From Cristatella mucedo (lineage: Eukaryota; Bryozoa; Phylactolaemata; Cristatellidae): a stretch of DNA of 64,000 nt. Of the stretch, positions 39,535 to 52,112 are shown one piece after another. The notes below the pieces were generated by a model that was not told where the DNA came from, searched no databases, and saw nothing but the letters and a program-made list of their open reading frames with translations. Where the stretch lies: assembly GCA_009760855.2 (NCBI GenBank), contig WPIO01000137.1:808001-872000 (forward strand). Direction: 5' to 3'. Positions within the stretch are counted from its first letter, which is position 1. Every line of letters begins with the position of its first letter. Made by a program: the position numbers and the translations under genes.

Positions 39535-39878
39535 TAGAATCGGGAACTCACTCCCGACTTGCTTAAGAACATCCCCAGACTTGACCACATTTAAAAAGAA
39601 GTTAAAAACACACCTATTTAGGACAGCATTTAGTGGGTCCCTGTGATTCGACCTTCATGTGTTTATGCGTGCTGACACTGTGCATGCTGCCACTAACCAC
39701 ATTTGCATGCTGACCCTGTACATGTCACCCCTAACCATGTTATTCATGTTGTTTATCAAGCATGAAATTACTCACCAATCAATTGCATTTCCCTTTGCAG
39801 CAAATGTAAAGCACCTAGAAAGAGATTGAGTTCTCTGAGGGCGCTTTATCAAGTGCATTATTATTATTATTATTAATC
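39535..39878 (+). mobile_element. LINE B C-terminus, 3' UTR and ATT tail
   Basis: Contains ACATTTAAAAAGAAGTTAAA, GTGGGTCCCTGTGATTCG, a near-perfect hairpin and (ATT)n. Confidence 0.9.
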
Positions 39879-39879
39879 G

Positions 39880-40189
39880 TGTGGACGCTCACGGCAGCTG
39901 GAAGGCTTTCTTACGCAACGACAACTGCTCTCCTGCTGCCGACTATGGCTCATCCTTTTCAGCGGCCCTGAGCTGCTACTTCCATGCTACTCATACCTCA
40001 ACTACTCTCCTGACTCTGCTATGCTTCCCGCGTTCTCTTTGTTGCGTGATACGAAGTCTGTTAGCTACCGAATGCGTACCGAAAGCCGCTTAGGCTGTGA
40101 GTGCGCTATGCAAAACTCCCCTGTGTAACCCCTACATAGTTTCTATGGCTTTGTGGAGTTACAGGCGGAGATATATATTACATTGCATT
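39880..40189 (+). mobile_element. LINE A 3' fragment beginning at the LINE B tail
   Basis: Starts immediately after (ATT)n; includes CTCCTGCTGCCGACTATGGC and ends at TTACATTGCATT. Confidence 0.88.
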
Positions 40190-42009
40190 CCATTTCCCTC
40201 AAGCTAGCGATCAAGGTTGGATCGTGCTCTAGCTCTGGGCGACCTACTTGTTATTCGCTAGCATTCCAAACCGCCAGTCAGCAGAGGGTGACGGATGTTA
40301 GCTAAAATTACTAGTCAAGCGAGCTCATCCTTATCTCCCCGCGAGTGCTTATCGTTGCCCAACACGATCTGTCTAGCACGCAGCCTCAACTGCCATTCGC
40401 GCTTGTCATCCCATTTGTCTCCTTTTATTGAGCTTGACACCTTTGAGTAGGTCTGTTACTAGAGGCGGGGGCGCTGAGCTGAGCAGAGCAGGCCTTCGTC
40501 CTACAATGCTGAGCAGGTAGGCTCATTGTGACCTCTCCGCCAAGCCGGTGTGCTTATGATGATGGTTTTGCTGATGGTTATGGTTATTTCGGGAGTTTGA
40601 TATCTTTGCATACTTCTGTTTGTAGAGGCGGGGGAGCTTAGCAGAGCTGAGCAGAGCAGGCCTTCGCCCGACAATGCTGAGCAGGTGCACGCTCATCGTG
40701 ACCTCTCCATCGAGCCGGCGGGCATCCGATGATGGTCAAAGAAACTCCAAGTAGCTGTCCGCCCGGAATCTCATCTCTGCGACCCGGCGCACCGGCCATT
40801 TGTCGCCGTGCATGCTGAGCTGCAGGCCGCCTCCTGCTAGCGGTCGCTCTCCTCGCACTGATGGAGGCGAAGGGTCTGCTCGGCGCCCGACCTGCTGATC
40901 GGTCGCCCGAGAGTGCGACCGCAGGGTCTCCTAGCCGGTCGTCCGAGCTCAACGCCATTTTTGCATTACGGGCGACACTTCGAAGCCGCCTTCCGGGTTG
41001 CCACCGCGGAGCAGATTCCTCGGAGCCATCGCCTGGATCTCTGCCTACTCGCCGCTCGTTCGAGCGGACGCAGCAGCCGAGCAGCGATTCGCCTGCTCGT
41101 TCGTGTCCTGTCAACCTGTCGGCACCGTTCGGCTGCTACCGGCTGCTACGACTGCGTCGACCGAGTGCCTTGGCGAAGCGTCCGAAGTCTCAGTCCGTTG
41201 CTTGACTGGGAGCCAGTGCGGGTCGGCGAGAAGTGACGTGCGATGTGGCAACTGCGACGCTCGCAGCTGGAGTGGCGAAACGCCCCCCCCGAGTGCCGGG
41301 ATTGCCACGCGACTATAACGAATGCCATTACCGACTCGATCGGGTACCCCTAATGATACTCATATTGGTAAAATAAAATTTGTATGGAGAAAGAAAAGAA
41401 GTGGCTACACTTATAGACATTGCTTCAACCCCTCCAGCCGACTTGGGGCTATCAGCAGTGGCCTTGGGATAGCGAGCCGTAGCGTTGCCTCTTTCAGCTC
41501 GAACCTGAAATCGGCTGTGCGAGCATTCTTTGCGGCTGAGCGTATTAGTAGTCGGGACTGCAGTTCTGTAGCTGCCAGGTTCACTGCCCTAGTGACGTTC
41601 GATTGCCAAACTTTGGCGTCTGCTAATCGACTTCAATAATAGACATCGCTAGGATAATAGACATAATATCACTCTCCTGAGTTGGGATTAATGAGAACTG
41701 GATGTATCTCGCAGACCGTTGGCTGTTGCCATGGCGCTGCCTCGACGAGTGACTTGCCGCGTCGAGGCGCCGTGTTCATCCATGCAGGGTCACGTGGGTT
41801 CGAGGTCTTTCGCCCGTTACGCGAGCTTCGCGGTGTGCAAACGATTGTGGAGCCGCTACATGCGTTCGCAACGATAGCTAACAGATCGCCGATCTCACGA
41901 GAATTTGGTTTAAACGAGCTGCACCTATTGCACATCGCAGCACATCGTCGGTACACTTTTGACTGGTGCTCAGCTTTTTTCGCGTTAGGTTACGGTGGTG
42001 AAGGGATGG
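40190..42009. other. Unassigned DNA with a diverged direct repeat and a LINE B scrap
   Basis: A segment of about 100 bp at 40459-40560 is repeated at 40622-40736. A minus LINE B scrap (HWLPVKQR region) lies at about 41190-41290. Confidence 0.5.
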
Positions 42010-42062
42010 CGCAAGGCTGATCCAGATCTATCCAGATCCACCCAGATCTATCCAGATCTGGC
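42010..42062. repeat. 10-11-bp tandem repeat (TCCAGATCTA)
   Basis: Four imperfect copies with BglII-like AGATCT cores. Confidence 0.8.
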
Positions 42063-42236
42063 CTAGCGAGATCTGGCCGCGCCTCGTAGCACTGGAAGAG
42101 TGATGGCTACCCATTGAGGGTATCGAGAGCGAGCGAATGCGAGAGGCAGAGAGGCTGCGAGGGGGAGGAAGAGAGAAGAAAGCAATGAGCAGAGAAAGCA
42201 AGAGGAAATGAGAGAATCGTGTGGAGAGACGGAGAG

Positions 42237-42351
42237 ATGGAGAGAGAGAGAGGGAGAGAGTGAGAGAGAGAGGGAGAAAGAGAGAGAGAGAGAGAGAGAT
42301 AGAGAGAGGGGGTAGAGAGAGAGAGGAATGGAAAGAACCAAGGAGAGAGGT

Positions 42352-42395
<44 letters not shown>

Positions 42396-42409
42396 TGAAA
42401 GAGAGCAGA

Positions 42410-42461
<52 letters not shown>
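42237..42461. repeat. Interrupted (GA)n array
   Basis: GA/GGGA-type purine blocks. The last two (42357-42390 and 42416-42461) are nearly pure GA. Confidence 0.92.
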
Positions 42462-42462
<1 letters not shown>

Positions 42463-42519
42463 TGGGCGAGCGAGTGAAGGAGGGGATAGCCATAGCAGAG
42501 AGGGAAAGAGGTGGGTACT

Positions 42520-42615
42520 AATAACAATAATAACACGTTGCATGTATTTCGCTCCAAGAGAAGCAAATCTCTATCCACGCGCTTTACAACTTGCAGTAGA
42601 GGAAGCAATAGCCAA
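42520..42615 (-). mobile_element. LINE B 3' end fragment
   Basis: AATAACAATAATAACA tail, CCAAGAGAAGCAAATCTCTA, and GCGCTTTACAACTTGCAGTA. Confidence 0.7.
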
Positions 42616-42643
42616 GTCTTAATAGCGTGTGCAATTTCCAACC

Positions 42644-42795
42644 AGGAGGTAAGGTGCTCACTCTTCACGTCCGAGGTCGTGGGTTTGAATCCTGCCCTGG
42701 TTGATTCGTTATTGCCAACTTCAAGCGGTTGTGATAGGTCGTTAAGGCTCTTCTGACGCTGTAAAAATGAGGCTGTTAAATCGGCTAATAATTAT
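42644..42795 (+). mobile_element. SINE2
   Basis: GGAGGTAAGGTGCTCACTCT, GGTTTGAATCCTGCCCTGG (B box), and the end TGAGGCTGTTAAATCGGCTA. Confidence 0.88.
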
Positions 42796-44517
42796 TTTTA
42801 TTAATTTAAGAAGAAACTGCGAGCCGCCAGTTTGTAGGACCGCCGGGTTAGTAATGCGCGGATAAGAAAGCACCCGTTAGCGCGCGAAGCGCACAAGAAC
42901 GAAAAAGCGACATATATGTGGATGGGTAAGCGTTCTCACGAAGCTCACAATTGGGTGTGACGTGTACTCCGGCACAACGCCGCGGGCGCGATGAGTAGCC
43001 GGTTAGCTAGGCGACCGTGTTAGCACAGCGATTCAAAGTTTATTCGCTCACCGGCTCTAGCACTTGCGCTTTGTCTTGGCCGACTCGTTCACTCGCGCTT
43101 TGTCTGCTGGACAAAGGGCTGGTCGCTACCGGCTGCCATAAGCACCTACGTCACTCGCTCGCTCGCTCTGACCAGTCCACCGTAAGCCGGCAGCGACGAA
43201 GGCCGGTGCTGACCAAGGTGAGGCTGCTGGCGGCGGCTGCTGCTGCGAGATTCGCGTTCGCTAAGCCATCCGGCGGTAAGTTGGCTCGCTGCTCCGCGAA
43301 AGCAGCGGGCGCGACGGCGACGCGACGCGCTGACGCGCCGCACTCGTCTTCCAGCAACGCGCTTAGTGACGCCGCCCGTCTGTTGCCGCAGCGTTCGCCG
43401 ACGTCTTCGTCGCCTCTGCCCGCGCAGACGTCATCCTGCCGCCGGTAGAGGGTAGCGGCGACCGGCGCACGGCCACGGAGGCAGGGTCGAGACGCGTGCG
43501 CGCGCGAGCGAGCGCCCTACCCCTCCCCATCGGCGCCGCCTCTGGCGGACGCCTCCGAACCGTGCCCACGATCGGCCTTGCGCGGGCGTATTGCCGTTGG
43601 CCACTGCCGAGGCGTCCTCTGCCGAGGGCGCCTCGGAGACTCGGCGCAGTGCGCCGCACCGCGTCAGGGCAGCGGAGGCGCAGCCCTGGCACCGTCGAAG
43701 GCGGCAAAGGCGTGGGTCTGTCTCTCCATCTCTCGCCAACCCGATCCCTATCTACATCTCCCTGCACCCATGCCTTCCTCCCTGCCTCCCACCTCCTTCT
43801 CTTTCTCCCTCATTCTTTCTCTCCGTACCTTCTTCTCTCTCTCTCCCTCCCTCCATCTCTCCCTCACACCTTCTGGCCCTCCCTCATTATTTCCCTCCCC
43901 CTTCTCCCCCTCTTCACCCCCTCTATCTTTCTCGCTCGCGCGTCTTCTTCGGCTGTCGCTCTGCAGCCGACGGCGGTTTCGCAGCCACCTAATCTTCCTT
44001 GCGGCGTCTCGCGCAGCGATGGTGTCTACCTAATCAGCTGCACAGGCTTCCGCAGTCCGCGATCCACACAGCATTGTCAGCACTCAGCACTCTGGAAGTG
44101 CTCTGAAAACTTGGTTAAAAGGTTAAAAGGCCGTGTCGCGGCACTTTTAGAGACGCCGTCGATTGTAATCTTCCTTTGGCTTCCTTTTCCTTTTTTGTCT
44201 CTTTTTTTCTTACGGCGGGGAGCCGCCGCTCCGTAGAAGTCATTCAAGTCAAACCAAGCAGTAGCGGCCGCCGACCTCCTTCACGCGCACGCGCGACGGC
44301 CTTTTTCCGCGAGACCGAACGCCCGCGAGCGAGCTGTCGTCGGCGCACGGCGCACGGGGGCGGGCGGCGGGAAAGGGGGTGGGACGCACCGCCCCGGGAG
44401 CGGCGGAAGCCGGAAGCTCGGAGCGCAGACTCGGAGAAATGCTGCGCAGCCAGCATTTACAATTTGCGAACGAGTATGCGGCCGCGCTTTTTCCTTAGAG
44501 CCGTGGAATGCGACGAG
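42796..44517. other. GC-rich unassigned region with C/T-rich runs
   Basis: Open in several frames because of high GC (43000-43720) and CCCTC-type pyrimidine runs (43760-43940). No protein family is recognised. Confidence 0.35.
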
Positions 44518-45919
<1,402 letters not shown>

Positions 45920-48545
45920 AGTAAGAATAATACTAATAGAACAGTTGCATAGCGCCATCAGATAACTTAATCTCTTTCTACGCACTTTGCACGTGCTGTA
46001 AAGGAAGCACGATCAAATGGCTAGTGGCAATAGGCATAATGTCAACAAGCATAACATCGTTAGAGGTGACAAGCAAAGTGTCAACAGATAAAATATGGTT
46101 ATAGAAGCATGATCCATGTCAGCACGCATTAGCGCACAAAGGAAGAATCCCAAGACCCAACTTAATTCTGTGCTGTGATAAACGCGAGCAATAAACAAAC
46201 GCATTTTTGACTAATTTTTAAATGTTGTCGAGTCAGGGGATGTCGGTAGTGAGTTCCAGGCGTTGGGAGCATAGGAAGTAAATTAACGATCTCGACAAGA
46301 ATTCAGGTTCGTAGGAAGCATAGCTAAACGTTTTGAGTAAGAAAGGTGGGTGGTGCCATGCTTAGTCTGATGTGGGGGGGGGTAGTTCTGCTAGGTAGGC
46401 TGGAGCCAGAGAATAAAGGGACCTAAAAGTAAGTGACAGAAACTTGAAGTCGATAAGCTGCTTGAAGCGACTGGAAGCCAGTGCAGGCCGGAGAAAGAAG
46501 TGATGTGATGCAGAAACTGCGACGCTCACGACAGACAAGCCTAGCTGCACAGTTTTGCACCAGCTGTAATTGCCAGAGTGCACAGGCCGGTAAACCAGCA
46601 AAAATTGACAAAATCACAAAAAAGTCGAGGCGGGATGTCACAAGTGCACGGATCAACGCGAACTGTAATGTAATGTAATGTATCTCCGTCAGTAACTCCA
46701 CAAAGTCATAAAGACCATTTGGGTGTTACGAAGGAGAGTTTTGTACAGCGCACTCACAGCCTAAGCGGCTTTCGGTACGCATTCGGTAGCCAACAGACTT
46801 CGTCTCACGCAACAAAGAGAAAGTGGGAAGCATAGCAGAGTTAGGAGAGCAGTTGAGGTAGTGAGTAGCATAGAAGTAGCAGTTCAGGACCGCTGAAAAA
46901 GATGTGCCATAGTCGGCAGTTGGAGAGTAGATGTCGCTGCGTAAGAATTGTGGAAGCGAGTTCCACAGTCTAGGACCTGCAGAGCTAAAGCTTCTGTCGC
47001 TAACTGTCTTTAAGCGGAGGAATGGGACAGCTAATTTATTGTCCGCACAGGACCTGAGGGCGCGAACAGGCTGAAACTGATGCAGCAGTTCAGCTAGGTA
47101 TGAAGGAGCCAAGCCGTGGCGGGCCTTGTGGGTCAGCGTAAGAACTTTGCTCCGTATCCTGTGCTCCACCGGAAACCATCCTTGCTCTTCCAGCAAAGGT
47201 GACACGTGCTCAAACCGCTGGGACTTGAAGACCAGCCTTGCAGCCATATTCATAGTCCGCTGTAGTGGCATAATAACTTTCTTTGGTAGCCCAGCCAAAA
47301 GGGAATTACAATAATCAAGCCGAGACAGATCTAAAGAGCTAGTTAAATTTTTTACAAGCCACTGTGGGAGACAGCTTCTAATCTTGGATAGGGATCGGAT
47401 GTTATGGCTAGCTGTAGAGGCAGTCTTCTGAATAAAGCTTTTGAAATTGAGGCAGCTGTCGAACACGACACCTAGATTACGAGCACGTGGTGAAGGTCGC
47501 ACACTAGCATCACCTATTAGAACAGCAAAGCCTTTTAATCAAGCCACACGCTTAGGGTGTCCTATGAGAAGCAGTTCGGTTTTATCGTCATTTAATTTCA
47601 GGAAGTTTTCCGACATCCAAGATCGAATATCGGCAAGGCAAGCATTCAGTTTCTCAGTTGCTGCAGCAGATTCCGACGGTTTAAATGACAAATACAACTG
47701 AGTATCGTCAGCATAGAAGTGATATCCTATTCCACGGGCCTTAATCACTTTTCCCAGAGGTTGCGTATAAATGGAGAACAGCAAGGGACCGAGTACAGAC
47801 CCTTGAGGGACTCCACAGGTGACCCTTCTCTTGTGTGAGACGTGACCCCCACACGACACGGATTGAACACGATCAGACAAGTATGATTTAAACCACGCCA
47901 GTGCTTCGTCTGCCAGACCGATCGTTGTTCTCAGTCGTTCAAGCAGAACTTCGTGATCAACGGTGTCGAAGGCAGCAGACAGATCAAGCAGAGCTAGGGC
48001 AGTGACATTCCCGTCGTCGTTGCCACGTAGAATGTCATTGTTAACACGGAGGAGAGCAGTTTCAGTAGAGTGCTGCCTCTTGAAACCTGATTGAAATGTA
48101 TCTGACATTCCATTATTTTCAATATGTTCAACTAGCTGCTTAGCAACAATTTTTTCAAGAATCTTTGATGAGAACGGAAGAAGGGAAACTGGACGATAGT
48201 TTGCTAGGACCTCTGTGTCTAATCCAGGCTTTTTAAGAATAGGTCTAACGAACTCAGTATTCCTGACTAAGAAATCCAGAATTTTAGCAATGCCATGTAG
48301 CTAGCTGGAATCAGCATGAACCTGACTGTAGAACTCGCGTGGTCGTACGGCGAAAGTTCACTTTGGAGCATGACAACAAGATTTCGCGCCGATGTGACAC
48401 CGTAGATATATACCGTGAGGGCTGATTAGAGTTTTCAATTTCGGCGTCGTACTTGGTTCGCCCATGACCCAATCGAGATCGTTTTGTCGTCACTCGCATT
48501 GAGAAAGTTAGCTGCCATCTATTTGCGAACATCAGCTTGTCCCAT
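45920..48545 (-). mobile_element. LINE B split by a LINE A insertion
   Basis: LINE B 3' end and coding end occupy 45920-46663. Its next upstream coding part (region LHNIAKI back to MAANFLKLNDDKT, degenerate) resumes at about 48262 and ends at about 48545. LINE A fills the gap. Confidence 0.82.
46664..48261 (-). mobile_element. LINE A, longest copy in the window (reverse transcriptase to tail)
   Basis: Two long frames, 48108-47539 and 47502-46726, are separated by one stop/indel. Reverse transcriptase motifs are complete in order: YRPVSLLPFSSKILEK, LDLSAAFDTVDHEVLLERL, GVPQGSVLGPLLFSIY, YHFYADDTQLYLSF, and FLKLNDDKTELLLIG. The C-terminal part has GPRLWNSLPQF and ends at a (TACAT)n tail at 46664-46680. 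The motif set and tail fit the L2/CR1 group. The endonuclease domain is absent (5' truncation). Its near-intact coding suggests it is one of the younger copies. Confidence 0.93.
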
Positions 48546-48849
48546 TGCAAGCTTCGCTCGCTCGCATCGACTCGCTACTTCCCTTCGTCCCACCACCAGG
48601 GTCGACAACGTGCCCGCGCGCGACTGTCCAGACAGCGGCGTAGGCGGTAGACTCGGATTATCACGCCGTCCACCTACGGCCGCCCTCGACGGTGGCATTG
48701 CACGAAATGACGTTGTCCGCTAGACATGAAGCAGGCGGCGGCGGCGAAGACGCCGAGGCGAAGTGCTGGGCGAGTCGGGCTCCTTGACAATTACCGACTG
48801 CCACTCGGCACTCTCAAGCCGCTGCATCCAAGCGTCGCCGAGTGTCGCG
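48546..48849. other. Presumed promoter/5' UTR of the GCNT-like gene
   Basis: About 300 bp between the end of LINE B and the chosen start. No TATA box seen. It holds an in-frame upstream ATG (48763) and an overlapping out-of-frame ATG (48726) that could be a short upstream ORF. Confidence 0.4.
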
Positions 48850-50256
48850 ATGAAAATCGTCAAGAGGACGAGGCTCGTCAAGGCGCTCCTGCTCGGCACC
48901 GTCGTGTTCATCGCCGCGTACTACGCGAGCTGGCTTCCGGTTCGTGAGCTGTGGCAAGAGGAGGATGAGAAGGAAGAAGAGACGAGGGAGCTGCGGTGGC
49001 TTCCCGCGTTTGCGACGGCGTGGATTGACGACCACGCGGCAGCGGCGGCGGTGCAGTGCGAAAAGCTCATCGCCGGCGACGCCGAGCACGTGACACGAGC
49101 CCAAGCGTACCTGAAGGGCGCCGCGGGCACCGCCGCGCTGTCCTGTGCCGCCGGCGACGCTGCGCTGGCCAACGCCTCGTGCTCGCGGCTGCTGGCGGCC
49201 GGTTACGCCAAGGCGCCGGCCAGTCGTCTCGAGGCGGACTTTCCGCTGGCGTTCGGGCTGCGCATGCACACGTGCGCCGTCCAGGCCGAGCTGCTGCTGC
49301 GCTCCGTCTACGAACCGCAGAACGTCTACTGCGTGCACGTGGACGCCAAGGCCGACGCCGACGTCATCGCCGCCATGCGCCGCGTTGCCAGTTGCCTGCC
49401 CAACGTCCACTTGGCGCGGTCGGACGAGGACTTCGTCTACGCCAGCGCGTCGCAGCTTCGCGCCGACCTCGCCTGCATGCGGCTGCTTCTCGCCGTCCCG
49501 GCGGCGGCGGCGGCAGCGGCGGCTACGGTGACGCCGCCGCCACCGCCGTGGCGCTACTTCCTCAATCTGGCCGGCCAGGAGCTGCCGCTGCGAACCAACG
49601 CGGAGCTGGTTCAGCTGCTTCGCGACTACAACGGCTCGAACGAGGTGCTGAGCGAGATGAAGCCCCAGTACGCGTGGCGCTACAGCGAGCGCGTGTTCTG
49701 CAAGCGACCAGTCGTCGTCGTCAGCAGCGGCGCCGCGACGGCGGCGAACGCCACGCGGACGAGAAAGTGCAAGCCGGCTGGTCAGCGTAAGTCGCCGCCG
49801 CCACGAAACGTTACCGTGTACAAGGGCCTCGGCTACGGCTTCTACAGCCGTGCGTTTGTTGAGTACATGCTTCGCGACGGCGGCTTCGGCGCCGAGCTGT
49901 TCGCCTGGTTCGAGGACGCGTGGGCGCCCGACGAGCACTTCTACGCCACGCTGGCGCGACTCGGCGAAGCGCCCGGCGGCTACGCGCCGAGTAACGGCGG
50001 CGCGCACGCCAAGTCGCGCGCGGTCCGCTGGCAGGGCGCCGATCCGGCGGCGTGCGGCGGCAAGTTCGTTCGCAAGGTGTGCGTCTTCGGTGTGGGCGAC
50101 CTGCCGTGGCTCGTCCGGCAGCCGGAGGCGATCGCCAACAAGTTCTACGCAAACTTCGATCCGATCGCTCTCCAGTGCCTGGCCGACTGGGTGCGACGTC
50201 GCCGCTCCTCCGGCTCCGCCGCCACCGCAGTCGCATTGGCCCCCATCGCTCGCTAA
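48850..50256 (+). CDS. GT14 beta-1,6-N-acetylglucosaminyltransferase (core-2/I branching enzyme-like), intronless
   Basis: Predicted to transfer GlcNAc from UDP-GlcNAc in beta-1,6 linkage to O-glycan or poly-LacNAc acceptors in the Golgi. The 468-residue product is type II: short basic N-terminus (MKIVKRTRLVK), one membrane segment (about residues 12-30), an acidic stem and a lumenal catalytic domain. GCNT-family blocks in order: EADFPLAFGLRMH, PQNVYCVHVDAK, VASCLPNVHLA, DEDFVYASASQLRADLACM, WRYFLNLAGQELPLRTN, YKGLGYGFYSRAFVEYML, APDEHFYATLARL, KVCVFGVGDLPWL, and ANKFYANFDPIALQCL. Length and Cys pattern fit GCNT1/3/4-type enzymes. I chose the ATG at 48850 because the membrane segment follows directly; an in-frame ATG at 48763 would add 29 residues. 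The sequence is very GC-rich with Ala and Pro runs (AAAAAA..PPPPP, about residue 220-235). Which GCNT subtype it is cannot be told. Confidence 0.93.
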   Translation: MKIVKRTRLVKALLLGTVVFIAAYYASWLPVRELWQEEDEKEEETRELRWLPAFATAWIDDHAAAAAVQCEKLIAGDAEHVTRAQAYLKGAAGTAALSCAAGDAALANASCSRLLAAGYAKAPASRLEADFPLAFGLRMHTCAVQAELLLRSVYEPQNVYCVHVDAKADADVIAAMRRVASCLPNVHLARSDEDFVYASASQLRADLACMRLLLAVPAAAAAAAATVTPPPPPWRYFLNLAGQELPLRTNAELVQLLRDYNGSNEVLSEMKPQYAWRYSERVFCKRPVVVVSSGAATAANATRTRKCKPAGQRKSPPPRNVTVYKGLGYGFYSRAFVEYMLRDGGFGAELFAWFEDAWAPDEHFYATLARLGEAPGGYAPSNGGAHAKSRAVRWQGADPAACGGKFVRKVCVFGVGDLPWLVRQPEAIANKFYANFDPIALQCLADWVRRRRSSGSAATAVALAPIAR

Positions 50257-50378
50257 TGCAGCGGCGGCGGTGCGCTCGACAGGCGAACATTGAGAGGCTC
50301 TCAGCTGCAGGAGAAACGCTACCGCCTCCAGGGCGACCGGGAAGCTGGTATACGGGGAATGGTGTAGGGTGAGCCGAG

Positions 50379-50389
50379 AGAGAGGGAGA

Positions 50390-50465
<76 letters not shown>

Positions 50466-50515
50466 GAGAGAGAGAGAGGGAGGGAGAGGGAGAGGGAGAG
50501 AGAGAGAGAGAGAGA

Positions 50516-50555
<40 letters not shown>

Positions 50556-50562
50556 GAGAGAG

Positions 50563-50626
<64 letters not shown>

Positions 50627-50652
50627 GAGAGAGAGGAGGAGAGAGAGGAGAG

Positions 50653-50694
<42 letters not shown>

Positions 50695-50695
50695 G
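50379..50695. repeat. (GA)n array, about 315 bp, 3' of the GCNT-like gene
   Basis: GA with GGGA/GGA interruptions. It starts about 120 bp after the stop codon, so it may lie in the 3' UTR. Confidence 0.96.
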
Positions 50696-51349
50696 TAATC
50701 AACCACTCGGTAAGGTGGAAGGCTCACAGCGGTCGCTGTATCGGTGAATGTCGGAGCACAGGGAATTACAATTCTTTGTTTTGCCCACATGTGATCGCCG
50801 CACCATCTCCAGTCCAGCTATCTAAGCAGCTAATAGCGCAGCCACTCAAGCCCTGCCTCCATCAGGGTGCGGAGCGGGACTTGGATTCAAACGGAAAAAG
50901 GGCCCCACTTGCCGCTACTGTTGCCACTGCTGCCGCTGCAGCTACGACCCTCGTTGCTGAGAGAGCGCGACGTTTTCTATATCCGGCCTCTGTCCTTGGA
51001 AGGCACGTCGTTGAAGCGATGCATCAGTTGAGAGTCAGCCATGAATCCGACCTTGTGCACATTTTTTTGAATCTCGTGCGGGTGTGGCCGTTCTGAACTT
51101 GGTGACGCTTCTCGACCTGCACGCGAGTGGCCTGAAGGTCGCACTCTGAAGGAAGGCGTTCTGATGGGTCGAGCAGCTTCTCAGAAGGTCGCCGCACAGC
51201 TCTGAAGGTCGCGCAGCTGTGAAGTTTACCTAGCTGTGAGGGGCACGTAGTAGCGAGAAATCGTGCTGGTTCGAACCGTGCAGGAGTACACTCGGAGTAT
51301 AATATATCTTACAACAGGAATATGATATATCTATATCTATATTATACTA
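50696..51349. other. Unassigned DNA
   Basis: No exon or known repeat recognised. Confidence 0.35.
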
Positions 51350-51425
51350 ACCGATTTAACAGCCTTTTTTGTATTGCGAAAAAAGAACCTTTACGGCTAT
51401 CACCACCGCGATAAAGAATAATAAT

Positions 51426-51857
51426 AACATCAGTTTCAGCCTGTTCGCGCCCTCAGGTCCTGTGTGGACAATAAATTAGCTGTCCCATTCCTCCGCTTAA
51501 AGACAGTTAGCGACAGAAGCTTTAGCTCTGCAGGTCCTAGACTGTGGAACTCGCTTCCACAATTCTTACGCAGCGACATCTACTCTCCAACTGCCGACTA
51601 TGGCACATCTTTTTCAGCGGTCCTGAACTGCTACTTCTATGCTACTCACTACCTCAACTGCTCTCCTAACTCTGCTATGCTTCCCACTTTCTCTTTGTTG
51701 CGTGAGACGAAGTCTGCTGGCTACCGAATGCGTACCGAAAGCCGCTTAGGCTGTTAGTGCGCTACAAAAAACTCTTCTGCGTAACACCCACATGGTCTTT
51801 ATGACTTTGTGGAGTTACTGACGGAGATACATTACATTACATTACATTACATTAAAT
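51426..51857 (+). mobile_element. LINE A C-terminus, 3' UTR and (ACATT)n tail
   Basis: Reads SFSSAGPRLWNSLPQFL in one open frame (51464-51757) and ends in ACATTACATTACATTACATT at about 51830-51855. Confidence 0.92.
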
Positions 51858-52022
51858 TACATAACAATAATAATACACTTGATAAAGCGCCCTCAGAGAA
51901 CTCAATCTCTCTCTAAGCGCTTTACATTTGCTGCAAAGGGAAATGCAATTGAATGGTGAGTAAAATCATGCTTGACAAACAAATAAAACGAATGACATGG
52001 TTAGGGGTGACATGCACAGGGT
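51858..52022 (-). mobile_element. LINE B 3' UTR fragment
   Basis: AATAATAATACACTTGATAA, then the complete hairpin and GTGACATGCACAGGGTCG. Confidence 0.9.
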
Positions 52023-52112
52023 CGCCCACTGAAGGAGTCTAACCCTCGACATCGGGAATAAGATCGTGAAAGGCAACCGCCTAATCTAGTGTGCCATCGC
52101 GGCTCACTGAAT

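Larger units (their letters stand above)
51350..52112 (-). mobile_element. SINE2 split by nested LINEs
   Basis: Its 3' half (CGATTTAACAGCC..GGCTATCACCACCGCGATAA) is at 51350-51423. Its 5' half (TCGCCCACTG..CATCGCGGCTCACT) resumes at about 52023. The break falls inside the GATAAAGGATCGCCCAC box seen intact in the 32883 copy. Confidence 0.85.

Noticed and set aside
48814-50790. 658-residue ORF on the minus strand opposite the GCNT-like gene
   Set aside because: It is the antisense shadow of a GC-rich coding sequence plus a poly Leu/Ser run from the GA array. No family blocks in this frame.
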